Shown here: in pieces, positions 37,001 to 49,800 of the stretch
Numbering within the stretch: position 1 is the stretch's first letter
Layout: each line of letters starts with the position of its first letter
Origin: Amia ocellicauda
Taxonomy: Eukaryota; Chordata; Actinopteri; Amiiformes; Amiidae
DNA length: 64,000 bases
NCBI RefSeq assembly: GCF_036373705.1
Contig: NC_089853.1
Coordinates: 28,190,068 to 28,254,067, forward strand
Reading direction: 5' to 3'
The notes under the pieces: model-generated
What the model was told of the DNA's origin: nothing
Seen by the model: the letters and a program-made list of their open reading frames with translations, nothing else
Database searches by the model: none
Position numbers and translations under genes: made by a program

Positions 37001-40000
37001 TGCACCAACCCATCTTTTCTGGTTATAGTGTAATAAGGTGTTATCCCCCCCATGTATTTTGTGGATGGGGGGCTGGTGACGATGCTGATATTTGATCAGA
37101 TAGACAGAAGAGATCAGTGCACCTCCTTCATACCAGAGTATTGAGCAGGGTATGGATTAGATATTGTACGCATCCTATTTAAAAAAAGCCTTGGCTGCAT
37201 TTCTTTAATAGCACAACAGGGCGGCAGTATGACTTCAAAAGAGACATCTGCTCTGTCTGGAGAAGTTCAGACTGTTAATAACAGATGCTGGTGCTACTGA
37301 AAAAAGGATGAAAGAAATGCCCTAGTTTTCATTGTCCTCTGAGGCTTCTGTTTATTGCCAGATATGTGTGAAATACATGCGTAAGGTTACCCAATATTTG
37401 TGTGTGTATGTGTCTCTCTCTCTCTCTCTCTTCTTTAGAAGTTTGTGCCTGTTATGCTTTTATTTGCTAGCCACAGGTTTTGCCAACTTCTCTCACAGTT
37501 GTCTTAAGTGGATCATCACTGTTTGGAGCCTCTGCTTGTGTGATTGGTTCCGCTTGGCGTTTTATTTCTGCTCAGTCCAGGACTGCAATTTAACTTGATA
37601 CCTTGAAGGCTTTAATGTCTCTTTGCTGTCGCGGAGTCCTTTATTCTTTCAGCAAACACAGTGCTCCTAAGCATCTACTATGAACCATGACTGATTGATT
37701 TGCTAATAAGAACAAAGTGTTGTGGAACTAACCAGTCTCCCGCTGATGCTGTATCCTGTAGGTGCTTTTGAGGGAACTTTTCATATACAGTTAGTAATCT
37801 GTCAGGATTTGTTGTTATACCATCTTTAACTTCTAATGCTTATTCAAAGGCGGCACAAGTCCACACATTTCAGATCTGGTATCTTTGGAATTCTATGTCA
37901 AATCAACAAGGACTAATAGTTTGTAACGTGGACCCTAGAACACATAGAAGAGCTTCATGTTCAGCAAATCCTTGAAAGAAAAGATGCTCTTACTTATGAC
38001 AATGTTTGAACCAGGCTGTAAGTCGGTACTTTCTTGATTCCATCCCAGATAAGGCTAAGGAAGTACATGCTGCAATTGAGGGAGTACCAGATAGTATCAT
38101 CTATTAATGTTTTTCCACTTCAGTACATAGCATTTCTTAGGTTAATCCTGAAAATAAATCTTGTGTGGGTATATTATTATTATTATTATTATTATGTTAT
38201 TATTAAGTGTTCCTTGTACAGTGCAGGTCTACCTCAAATTTCCAAATAAATCTTGTATAATGCAGTTTTCCCCAGAGACTTTTATCTCTGTGTTCAACAT
38301 GTATTAACCCCCGATGATCCGGTCTTCACTTTCTGCCTCCCTGTAGTCACATTAAAGGTTTATATAAGAGGAGCAGTGCTGAGCTGCCCTTGAGAGTGGC
38401 TGTCTCCCTTTGATGCAGAGATTTGTGCAGGCAATGTGATTCAGAAGCTGTGAACATGACTCATTCTCAGCTTCAAACGCATTATTCCAGCACTACGCCC
38501 GGTTTTCTTTTGCTGGGAGTTAGCTGTAAAACCATTACACTGTCTTGACTGCCACTTACCTTTTGGGAATAGTGTTTACACAATTGGGCTTTAAAAATCA
38601 CCAATTTCCTTTTTTTTTTTCCCCATTCCTGCTGCAGTATTTTGGTCCGTAAGTTTTATCCCCAATGAATAAGAGACTCGATGACTGATACTACTGAGAT
38701 AAAAATGTTATTTATTTTCTATCTGACTGTTAGCTAAACAGTTTTTATTCCTTTAGAAGAACAGTGATGACATTAGTACAGGTTTTACTTATGCATGTGC
38801 TCAAGGAGCTGCGGTACCAGAGTGACCTGTTCCCAAAAACAAAAAATGCAATATTTTCTTGTCCTTCAATTTCTTTTCCTTCCAAACTGAATTAGATTTT
38901 CGTTTTCACCGGAAAAAATTAAAGGTTTGTAATGGAAGAGGTGGGAGTAATTTAAAAATGTAAATACAAAAGAAATCATTGATGGTGACAACCTTAATTT
39001 GTATTACTCAATTTCTTAGCAGACTTACAATTGTTACAGTACATCACATTATTTAATTTTTTTTTACATTTTTAACCATTTATACAGATGGGCATTTGCT
39101 GGAGCAATCTAGGTAAAGTACCTTGCTCAAGGCCACAACCCTCCACCATCCTTATTTTGTTTCTCCACAGTTTTTTTTTCTGTCTTTATATGCACACTTG
39201 TACTCAAAAGCTCAGTTGCAGATAATCCCAAATCCCTTGTGATAAAAAAACTGGCATGAAAGCAAAATTTGTGATTTCCTTGGCCCTGTGTATCTGTTTT
39301 TTTTTCTTCATATAATGGAAAGAAACAACTGGCCAGCATTGCTTTGTTGTGTGGGATGGAGCCATTCATAATGACTGCTCAGCGAAGCTATAACTGTGAC
39401 CCTCACTGGCAACAGCTGGTGGAAATCTGAAAACACAAAGGCCTGTGAAAACATCAAGTTCAAGAAGTTGTAAAGAAACATCCTAATGGCTTAGTATAGC
39501 TTAATTTCCCTTTGAGTTTGAGTGACCTGCTACCAGGATGGACATAATTGCAGTCTTTTTTTTTTTTTTTTTGATGTTTTTTCTGTTCGAACACAGTGTT
39601 CAAAGCACAAAGCATCCACAGAAAGCATGTTACCTAAAATGTATTATCTTCCATGTTAGGGGCTATCGAGCTGTAAAGTTTGAAAATAGCAGGAATTAAT
39701 GCACACAAACCAAAGTAAATTGTTCCTTCCTTTTCAAAAGTTGTTTTGGTCCACCCTTATTTTACTCTTCTGTCGCTTCTTAATCCTTATGGTCCACGTT
39801 GTATTGGTGATTTTTCAGTCTCAGCTGCTTTCTTATTTCAGCAGCAACTGTTTTCAAGGCAGGCATCTCAGAGATGTCTGCTTCCCCTGTATACTTCCTC
39901 ACAAACAAGTGCCACATTACACTGTGGAAATGGGTGAAGCAGTATGCTAATTACTGTGAACTTAACACAGATAAACTTTGTAGCAAAGGCTGACATGAAG

Positions 40001-43000
40001 CTTGGACAAGTCCATACAAAGGCTGTTTGGAGAGCAGTTCTAGATTGCCTGCTAGAAACAACAATATAATCAGAAACCACAACAAAGGAAGACATTGAAA
40101 GTATGTAACAGGAAATCCCATGAAAATAGAGAAGGTAAAATTATAACCCTTCTAAAGTCTTCTATATATTCTATAACGGGTGAGCAGTGAAGATGGGTAT
40201 ATGTTAGTATAGCATTTCTAAATTAGATCTGGTAGATGTTTATATGAAAAGTTGGATCATAACCTAAACATTACTTTGCAACAGAAGCCTTCATGAAATG
40301 CAGACTGTTATATCATGGCCAGTTTTCCACCTACATGAGAGAGATTGTCGAAGCAATGCGACACTAGTGAATGTCTAAAATGCCCGGAGCAGGGTAACTT
40401 CAGTTGTGTTTGGCATAAATGTATTAGGAATTATTTAAGACATTTGCACAAAAAAACTTATGAACCAGTTTCCCTAATCAAGTGTAATATGAAACAGTGA
40501 GATATTATGCATGCTGTTACATATATTCTCTGTGATTTGAGAGGTTATTATAATCTTCAGTTTAAATCCTAATTCTGCCACATTACCTTTTATTCCTTAC
40601 CTACCTAATGTTGCATTTTTGCATTTATGAAAACTGCCAACATTGGTTTATAATAGACTCCCAAGTTACAGTTTAGTAGTAGGAAGAAATTAAAATAGAT
40701 AATATAAAGTTTGTAACTCCTTCCACCCTCCCTATCCCTCCATGGCTGAAACTTACTAAATGTAATGGGGACTTTTTAGTTGTTGATAAACCTGTATACT
40801 CAAAGCCAAGGGTTGGATCATTTTCTTTCAGCATGTGAGAGCAGGTAATCACAGATTCTACCCCCTCAGTCTTAGCTGAAGGTGGTAGTTTCGGTTAATT
40901 CTCTTTTTTGGCCGTGCACCTTGGGGGCGTAGTAGTTGCAGATGTTTGTGATAATTGTTTTCTGTGGTGGTTTACCATATAGTGAGAGAGGTGTGAGTTG
41001 TTGTACATGAACACAAGTATTAAGCATACTCGAGCTGTCCTACCACATGACGATGACTAAATGTGATTCATAACAGGTATCCTCGTAAGAAATCTGGTAC
41101 TGTGGAAGTTTTAGCACGCAAGGCTGGAAGTTCTTAGGCAGGGATATAATGGAGAGTCCTCTACTGGAATTAGGCATTGCTTGGCTGCAGTGGTAAAATA
41201 CTGGACTGCGCAATACTATAATCTCAACAGGCCAGTCAACTAATTTGCTATACATTATATTTGGTCATTAAGGTGTCTTCAGATTGTGTTAATATTTTCT
41301 ATTGTTTAAATCACTTCTGTCGCCATGCAACTTCTGTTGGCGGCACCATGGTAAAGCCCAAATATAAGTGACTGCAGGATAATATCCCAGACGGCTGCCT
41401 GCGATCTGTTGTTGAGCTGCTGTCCTAACATGGCCTGCTTAGGGGCATTTCAGTCCTGTGTCATGTATTTTTCTTGTTCCTTTTCTTTTTTTTCTTTTTT
41501 TGCTGATTGTAGTTTTCCTGCCCCCGAAATGCATTAGAAATGGTCCCAGCTGGCTCCTGATTAAATTCTGGTAGGCCCTGAGGGAAGCTGCAGACTAAAT
41601 ATAGGAGACTGGTAGCTGGTGGCTGTGTAACAAGGGCTGGGGGCAGAAATTCTTCTTGAATGTCTTGCCATTGAAATGACCTGTCAGCCTTCTCGAGTCA
41701 TGGCTAAACCTTTTAAATGTTTAAATTATTCATGAGACTCCCTTGGTAAAGTGCTGCACCATCTGACATTTTGTTTATGCTCTGTGGGCCCAGGCTTTTT
41801 CTGAAGGCCAGTGTAGGCTGGGGCTTATTTACACCAATTGATTTCTCCCCCATCTCCCTGACTCCACTTACTCCGTCCTTCCCAAGCACTCTTTGGGAGT
41901 TTCTGACGGAATCGCAATAGGATGATTTTATTTTGTGGTTGGATAGCTTTCACTTCAGTTCAGTGCTCATAGGGGAGTCGTTTTTCTTTGGGAGTGTGGG
42001 AAACAAATGCATTAAATCAGTAGAAGCAGCTCGCATTTTGTTGGTAATATTTCTCAAAATAAACCATGGTTGGGGATGTTTTCATTGCCGTACTGCCTAG
42101 GATTTTTCTAGTAAAGTGCTTCAGCTGGTTCTGTGTTTATTGAAACCGACACTTTCGCAACTAAATTGAAAGATTGATTAAAAGTAAAAATGCTGGATTC
42201 CACAAAGGAGTCGACATGTTTCTTAAATAAGCTGTAAGTGCACAGTACAGTGAGAACCAAGATGGTAAATGACACGTTATCTTAATGCCTGCAAAAAAAT
42301 AGAGCCGTATGTGCAACAAAAATATACAAAGGCTATAATTGTTTTTTAGCCCTTTTGTTTGTTTTCATAAGGGTGTGAGTAATAGCCTAGCATAATATAA
42401 TTTATTCTGAGGGAGCAAAGCACAATGTCAGTGTGGCAAGGTCAAGCATGACTACTATGAACTAGATTCCTGATGTGCTGTTTTACATTTGGCTTCTCAT
42501 GCACTATGGAAGATCATGAGTGTCCTTCACACATTATTCTATTTTATTTTTTTTGTTTGTTTGTTTAACAAAATAAATTTCACCCTGAATGTTTCTCAAC
42601 TTCAGCTAGCCATATAACTGGAGTTTGTTTTCCTGGTGACGATCTGGGTTTGGCCTATTTTCTTTTCTTAAAGTCAAGAAGCAGCATCAGGGGAAATGAG
42701 AACCATAAACCACTTGAGATGAATTATGAGATGAATCTGTAAACTTTAAAATCGGGTTTTTGATAATATTGGAATTTGTCTGAGTTTTAAATGTGCGTAA
42801 GACGTGCCCTTTTGTGGTTTAGAATACCACAGCCGAGGAAGAAGCAGTGTTGAATCAACATGTGATTTACTGGCTTTCCTTCAGCCTCCTCCTGTAGGTT
42901 TCACTGCAATTGCTGTGCCATAGTCCATGCCATATCCTCCACTCACAAAATGATTTATCACTTTATAAGGTGATTTAAAGATGAACTGCAAACATTGCAT

Positions 43001-46000
43001 TAAAGTACACAAGTTAGCCTCTAGCAGTTTTCCTGTGGTGTTTTGTGTTATTTAGTACGGGCGTGTCTTTCAGTACCTGTTGGAAGAAATGTGATCTTCA
43101 AAAGCATTCTTGGCACGTGTGTTGCTCTTGAAGAGGACTGTGTTCCAGGATATTTCCAGCGTGTGCCTAGAACAAGCGGCCGCTCCGTTGCAGTTCAGTA
43201 TACCATGTCAGGGTGTCTGAGTTCTACATCAAAATAGCTTTTGAATTGTGCTTTTATAGATATTAGAAAGGGAAAGCAGCAGATTATAAACTCAGATGAA
43301 GTTGTGACTAATTTTGCCATTCCTTCTTGGTAAACAATACCATGAATCTATATATATTTTTCTGGCTGTGAAAGTGGGCTTTAAAGTGGATGCTTCTGAA
43401 GCTGTTATTTGCATCCCACTAAATTGCAGTTAAACACAAGTAGGGCAGATCTAATGAAACAATGGAAATGGCTGAGCACAGTGCATTGTGACTTCTTTCT
43501 CCTCCTAGATTTTGTAGGGTTCAGTTTCCTTTACCATGTAATAGGCTAACACCTTTACTGTCTTTGACTACTTATTACCAACATTTCAGAGTAAGTTTTT
43601 AAACTTTCTTGAAACAACCTCATTTAGTTTTGACTATTACCTTTTTTTAGTCCTGTCTGATTAAGATATGCAAAATCTTGACTGTTGCCAAAAGGCAGTG
43701 CAACAGTAAGATGTGATTTTCAGGCCCAAAGAATCTCCCCCTCCTACAACATGGCATATAGCCAGAGAAGGACACTATGTAAAGGCTAGGGAGTGATTGG
43801 TGAGACCGACGATATCTTCATAGAGGTGTACAATACACATTTGCTTCCGTGTATTCCTCACAGTCCATGTTGAGTCTTCCCAGAAGCGGTTTTAACTTGC
43901 TACACAATACAAACAACAATAGTCCTGCAATACCATATAATAGCATAATAGGATATGATGTAAGCAAGAAATTAAATCACAGGAAAATCGCATAGAAACT
44001 ACTGCTATTTATTTTAACCATTGTCCAATACAGAGTGAATAGTGCATACTTAGAGGGACACTTAATTCCATCAGGTTTGCAAATAACAAAACAAAGCTTG
44101 AGAGAGGGAACATTCCTACAGATTTGGAGAGCTCTTATTTGTGCAGTCAGTTTGCCCTATGATGTCCCGTGGCAAGCATCCCTTTCAGCCTGTGGTGGTC
44201 TGACGAGTTTTACCTGTGTTTATTATCCTTCACTGCTGTTTATGTTAGAGTTGCAGCCTTTCTTTTCTGCTACTCCCCTGAGAAAATAAACTGTCGAATT
44301 TCTCGTAAATCCTGTAATCCTTGTAAAAGGAGCCTGACTGTATGGCTTCTGCAGGCCTATGTTCATAAACTTCAGCTCAACACAGCGTAAAATTAGACAG
44401 GATGGTAATGTTAAGACTTCACAATTTTTTACAGTTATAAGGAGACAAGCACAATTGACAAAATAAATGGGCAGCAGTGAAGTGACATTGAAGCCATGAA
44501 TAGGCAAATATGGTCTCCAGGTTTCTTTTTTTAATGTGCTGCATGTCTTGTGTCATGGCTACTTAAAAACAATCAAAATGTATATAATAAATTGCCAGTA
44601 CTTACTTTACATTCATTTTATTGAACTGACATGAAGTGAAGAATAATTGCTACTTTCTGCTGCCATCAACTACTATGGGCACCTGTCAAGTTCATAGCAC
44701 ACGAGAACTAAAATGTCTCCATTGGCAGTCATCTCTTTTAAAGGATCTAATCCAGGTGACAGAGATTGATTTCCGCTGCACTAATCTTTTCTTTCTTTCT
44801 TTTTTAATTCTTCCGTCTTCGCCTTTTTTTTTTAATTTCACAACCTCTGCTGCTCTGTCATTAGTTCAATTAAAATTAAACTAAATTAATTCCATCATTT
44901 AAGCACTTACCCCTGGAGAATCCTTCCGAGATGCATAGTTTATTAGAAGGGCAACGTTCAGGGTCACAGAGCATTGTCTCTCTTACAGAAGGTGACAGTT
45001 GTAAAGGCAAAGCGCCTGATATAGTGTCGGCAACCTGCTTGTTCCATGAAGCCTCTATTTAATCAGGAAAGTCTTATCGTCTTGTTTCATTAACAAGAGG
45101 ACTTTTCCCTATGTGAAAAGGGATATAATAAGCAAATGCAAGCTTATTGAAGTAATTGTGCATTTAAGAATTAAGAATTGAAATATTGTAGTACAGTTGG
45201 TTCTTTGCTTGAGCTAAATATCTGATAGACCTGACCAATCTTTTGGTTCAAGAAAAGCTAAAATTATCTGCAAACTAGACAACAGAGGTATAGGACCTCA
45301 GAGGTTAAATGTATTTTGAGATGCTCACCTTCTAAACAGAGTTCACTTCATTGAAAATGTATGCTTTATATAATATATTTATATAATCTTCATGAACCCA
45401 CATCCCACACTATGGTGGGTGGTATAGTTTTAATACTAAGTGAAATTATGGCTACCAGTTTTAACCCTTTTCCCTCATTTTATAAATCTGCAAACTGTTT
45501 AGAATATAAAATGTTTAACTCAATCTCTGAGACCGCTTCATGGCTTTTTATGGAAAGATTAGGTGAAATTTGAAAACCTCAGTTTCCTTTTCTGTTTTTA
45601 AAACTAGAAACAAAAATATTTGCTTTTACTCTTTCATTTAATCTGATAGTTTAAAGCAACCAGGTGGAAGGCAACACAGAACCTCTCCCACCAACCTCAA
45701 GATGGATTACAGAGGGGAAAAAAACTAAAACCTTGATACTTCATAGAAAGATTGATAAATAATGTACTTTGTTCCAGCTCTAGAGCGTTATGGATCAGTA
45801 CATCGGCACATCAATCAATCAGCAGTTCGCTGAATATCAAATAACTATAACTCCATGTTCCATTTTAGTGTGTACAGTAAGCAAATCCTTTTTGGCAGAT
45901 GACAATTTAATCGGGTGATGAAAGTTAATTTCAGCAAGTGAAGAAAATCTGTAAATTGGTTCTCAACTCAATTAAGGGTGTAAGTATTGGCAAACACTCA

Positions 46001-46640
46001 AGTGTCAGCTACTGTTAGATCTTCAAACCCTGAGGCAAGTAGGGCAACTGTTGTCTTGTGTGCCTGCAAATCAGTCGTACATCATAGACCCTGTGGAAAA
46101 TCAGTGAATAGCACTGGTGGCTGGTAGGGTTAGTCTTAAGCCCACATGTGGAACCTGAATACAACCTGTCAAGGAAATGGGCCTATGTGTTTGCTGTTCA
46201 GAAAAGGCCTCACCTGTAGCAACTCTCAATCCAACGCCAGCTGAACTGGTTTGTCAACACTGCGTTGCTGCTGAATTGTGTAAACTCCAGAAACGAAACC
46301 AAAACTTTAAGTGCTCTCTCTTTAATTCAAGACATTTGAACAGGAGATATTCTTAAAGAGGGATACACTACATATTTGGTTATACTTGCACGCCAATTAT
46401 TATAGTGTAATTACATGTCGTCAAATTTAATTAGAGCTGGACAACTCCAGCCTTTGGGATTTTAATATCTTAATTGGTTCTTTTAGACTGGTGACTGTTT
46501 GTTGCTAACTGAAATATCTTAAAGCTGTAGGAGCTGTTCCCTTAGGGCTGGAATTCCTCACCTCTGAATGAAATGCATAACCTAATGGAAAGAAAGCTAA
46601 CAAGTTCCTTTTTCCTCTCTTCTCTCCCTATTCCTCCCAG
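31061..46640 (+). other. csnk1g1: csnk1g1 intron 1 (15.6 kb)
   Basis: Bounded by the donor at 31061 and the acceptor CTCCCAG ending at 46640. It contains microsatellites at 31261-31279 (AT), 37411-37432 (TG/TC) and 38172-38202 (ATT), poly-C runs near 35710 and 35770, and a degraded fish repeat near 39.1 kb. No internal gene is supported on either strand. Confidence 0.6.
39013..39142 (+). repeat. Degraded fish interspersed repeat
   Basis: The pieces TTAGCAGACTTACAA, then GGAGCAATCTAGGTAAAG and CCTTGCTCAAGG, followed by CCACAAC, occur in the order of a repeat I recall as widespread in ray-finned fish (an AGCGACTTACA segment followed by a GCCTTGCTCAAGGGC segment). Ends are lost; strand and class are uncertain. 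Confidence 0.45.
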
Positions 46641-46687
46641 GCATCAAGCCTCTGACCGTGTAATCTTCCCCTACCAGACGTGAGCCG

Positions 46688-46726
46688 ATGTGGCCGCGAA
46701 CGGCAGGCGTTTCTGTTGTGTGGTGA
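46688..46726 (+). other. Upstream ORF 1 in the csnk1g1 5' UTR
   Basis: ATG TGG ... TGG TGA, 12 codons plus stop, in the exon that carries the start codon. A second one, 46773-46793 (six codons plus stop), follows. Both end before the main ATG at 46885 and could lower translation of the kinase. Confidence 0.6.
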
Positions 46727-46884
46727 AGCCAGGGGAGCGGCGGGGTGGTCCAGGCGAGGCCGGCCCTGTCCAATGAGTGTTCTGCGTGTCTGAGCTCCTG
46801 CCCTGGGCGCTGGTTTGGTTTGCTTCGTGGCGCTCGGGACGACTCGCAGCTGGCACTGGGAGGGCAACTGGACAGCCTTGAATC

Positions 46885-49800
46885 ATGGATCACCCGACCA
46901 GGGAAAAGGAGACTGAGCGACCACAGCGGAGCAGCAAGGTGGCCCAAGGGCGCGGCGGCCACTCCCGGCCCTCCAGCTCCACCACGTCCTCGGGGGTCCT
47001 TATGGTGGGGCCCAACTTCCGGGTGGGCAAGAAGATAGGCTGCGGCAATTTTGGCGAGCTGAAGCTAGGTAAGGGCCAGCCATAACTGCTCTGAAATCAG
47101 GCCCTCGTTTTAACCACAGGCTTATATCTGCTGTTCATTCCTCTCTCCATGCTTCATTGCTCCTAAACTGGAACAAAATAAGAATTTCACAAAATCACTA
47201 ATTAAATCTTCAGATTATTCAAAGAAGTGAACAGCTCTGAAATTAAAACGACCTAGTTTTGGCTAAGCATAAGTGCATTAAGAGCAGCCCTCACCCAGGT
47301 CTTTGAAATGAATTAGTTTGTTAGGTTATATCACAAGCAAAATGTCAAGTGTTTAACACTTTCTTGGTAACTGGTAACTAAACGCTTTCAAAACAAAAAG
47401 GTTGTTTTTACCTCTTAAAGGAAGAAAGTTAGAAACGCATAATTTTGCTTTTATTTTTAACTTGGAAGGTGACGAGGGAATTGCCAGGACAGTTTTTCAC
47501 AACAAGAAAAAAAAACAAGTCTCATAAAAGCTGACTGCCAAGTCTCCAAAATAAACAAACAATATCAGGATATAAGCAGACAGATGGTTTATTATGTTTA
47601 TACTATTAATACTGAAGGACTCACTCGGACAGTCCCCTGTAGGCAATATTTACAACCTCTAAGAACTGAAGGGTCACTTGAGTATTAAGAAATAAAATGT
47701 TTTCTCATTTTTTTTGTGTTTTTATTTATCACACTTTCCTCAAAACATCTACCAAACCAATTAATTTTATTATGCTGTTTTAATTTTAAACAAATAAATG
47801 TATCACACATGCATGAAGTCATTAAGTTTTGCAGTTCACATCCTGTGCTCAGTTTATTATACCCTACTGACCCAACACATCTTGTGCTGTATAGGTGTGC
47901 ATGTGTGTTTGTGTATCCTTAAAAAACAAAACTTTGCAGTGGCAGTGCTGCACAATTTTGCATAGAGCACATGCTGAGCAGTGCTTTGCCAAGTTTTCTC
48001 ATCACTCACTACAGTTTAAATGTACAAAACTGTGTACAGTGAGGAAAAACTTGTTCCAGAGTCGAAGATGAGATGTATCTCTGCCTTCGCATGCTGTCAG
48101 AGTTTTTTGGATGGGTTTGGGGAAGTCATCAATGCTGACCACTTTGCAGTATAGATCAGACTCTTTGCAATCAATTCAGAAGCTGTGATCGATCTGCTGA
48201 GCGCATCAACCCCCTCAACCTGTGAGTACAAGATCGTATGACTTTACCAGGCCTTGATCAGAAACAAAACCTCAATCTGTATCTCTTCAATATCTGATCT
48301 GGCTTTGTAGTGTCGCCCTTTTCCTTCTGACTGAAATCTGCTTGACTCGATATCTGTGAGGTGTGACAGACGAGGAAAGGAAAGAAAGAGAATTATAGAT
48401 GGCTCTTGCCGCCAGTGCACAGCTGTATTTCATTCGGGGAGCTGATTAATTTATAAATCGCCCAACTGAACCTGGGGTAATTTATATGTTAATCCACACC
48501 CCCAGAGAGGATTGCCTGCCAAATATTGGTCTAGAGACGTGCAGTACTTAATTCTCTGGAAAACGGAGTGCCGCTCTGAAATATGAATTTGCTTCTGCAT
48601 TGAAGTACCTGTTGTTTGAAATGATCTGGCTCATGTCTAAATTGTCTTTCAGGGTGGTGCTTTTTAAAACGTGAAAGGTTCCTCTGGGACGTTATATAAT
48701 CTGAATGTAAAATCCTGGCAGTAAAGGAGAATGAACTTTCATCTACCAAGTTCCCAGACTGGCTTACATTGCACAGTAATGTCTCCTAAAAGACCCAAGA
48801 CTAAACTAAACTATTTTTGGAGTTCAGCTTTTAAAATCTGATACGTTTTGCTCCATTTCACCACTTTCTGTACTTCAGATGTATAACTTTATCAGAGCCA
48901 TTAGTGTTTATTTTGTTTGTCATATAAATCACACCTTGCAGATGAAAAGTGAAATGAAAAGTTGTTGGGTTAATTATAGAAAGCAGTGGCTTGAATGGAC
49001 TCTTGCTTTTTTCACTTGTAAGAAGTGTCCATTTACATACAGCTGTTGAACCAAACAGGACATCTTAATGGCTTCACACTTAATAACAAAGGATTGATTA
49101 GCCTAAAAATAAAGTTACACTTATGTAAATGTAGAGAGGACTGAGACACTTTCTTCTCAAATTCAAGTTTTCAAAACAGCCTTCATCTTGAGTTTAACAA
49201 CACTGACTCATTCTGACCTTAATAAGAACCAGGAGAAATGATACAGACCGTAGGAATGCACTTGTACTTCCATTGCTTCTGACAATTCTGCTGATCAAAT
49301 TACTTTCTTAGTACAAAGTAAAAATAGTAAAACAAATTAAACTTTTATTAACTTTCTTCCATGCTGCTGTGAATAGACTGTTCATGGTCAGTGGGACTGT
49401 GCAGTTTTGTGAACTAAACTGGTTTTATTAAAATAAATAATTGAAATGGTTTGGACTGAGAGTCTGTCAATTCTGAAAACTTGGCTCTAGTATTTTTCCT
49501 GTAGTATTAGAGGCCACATTTAAGTGCTCTAGGCAGTGACTCAAATTCACTATTTCCATTTGGCACCTTATCCTTATTTGATGCCGTTTCATGGGGTACG
49601 CACTAGTGTTATGAGCCGTATTACTTTAGGCTGGAGCTTTTTGTGCTTTCTTTCTCACAGGTTCACTGCCAGTTCAGCAAGGCAACTGAAGACTAGTCAG
49701 CTTATTGTTAAAGAAGGGGAGAAGCATTTCCCAGAATGCTTTGAAAATGCGCGCACACACAGATACATACACAATGGTTATACAAATGTAGTTCCAACAG

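Noticed and set aside
46597-46962. Minus-strand frame of 121 codons opposite the csnk1g1 start exon
   Set aside because: It is antisense to a GC-rich coding exon and leader, and has no independent splice or promoter context.
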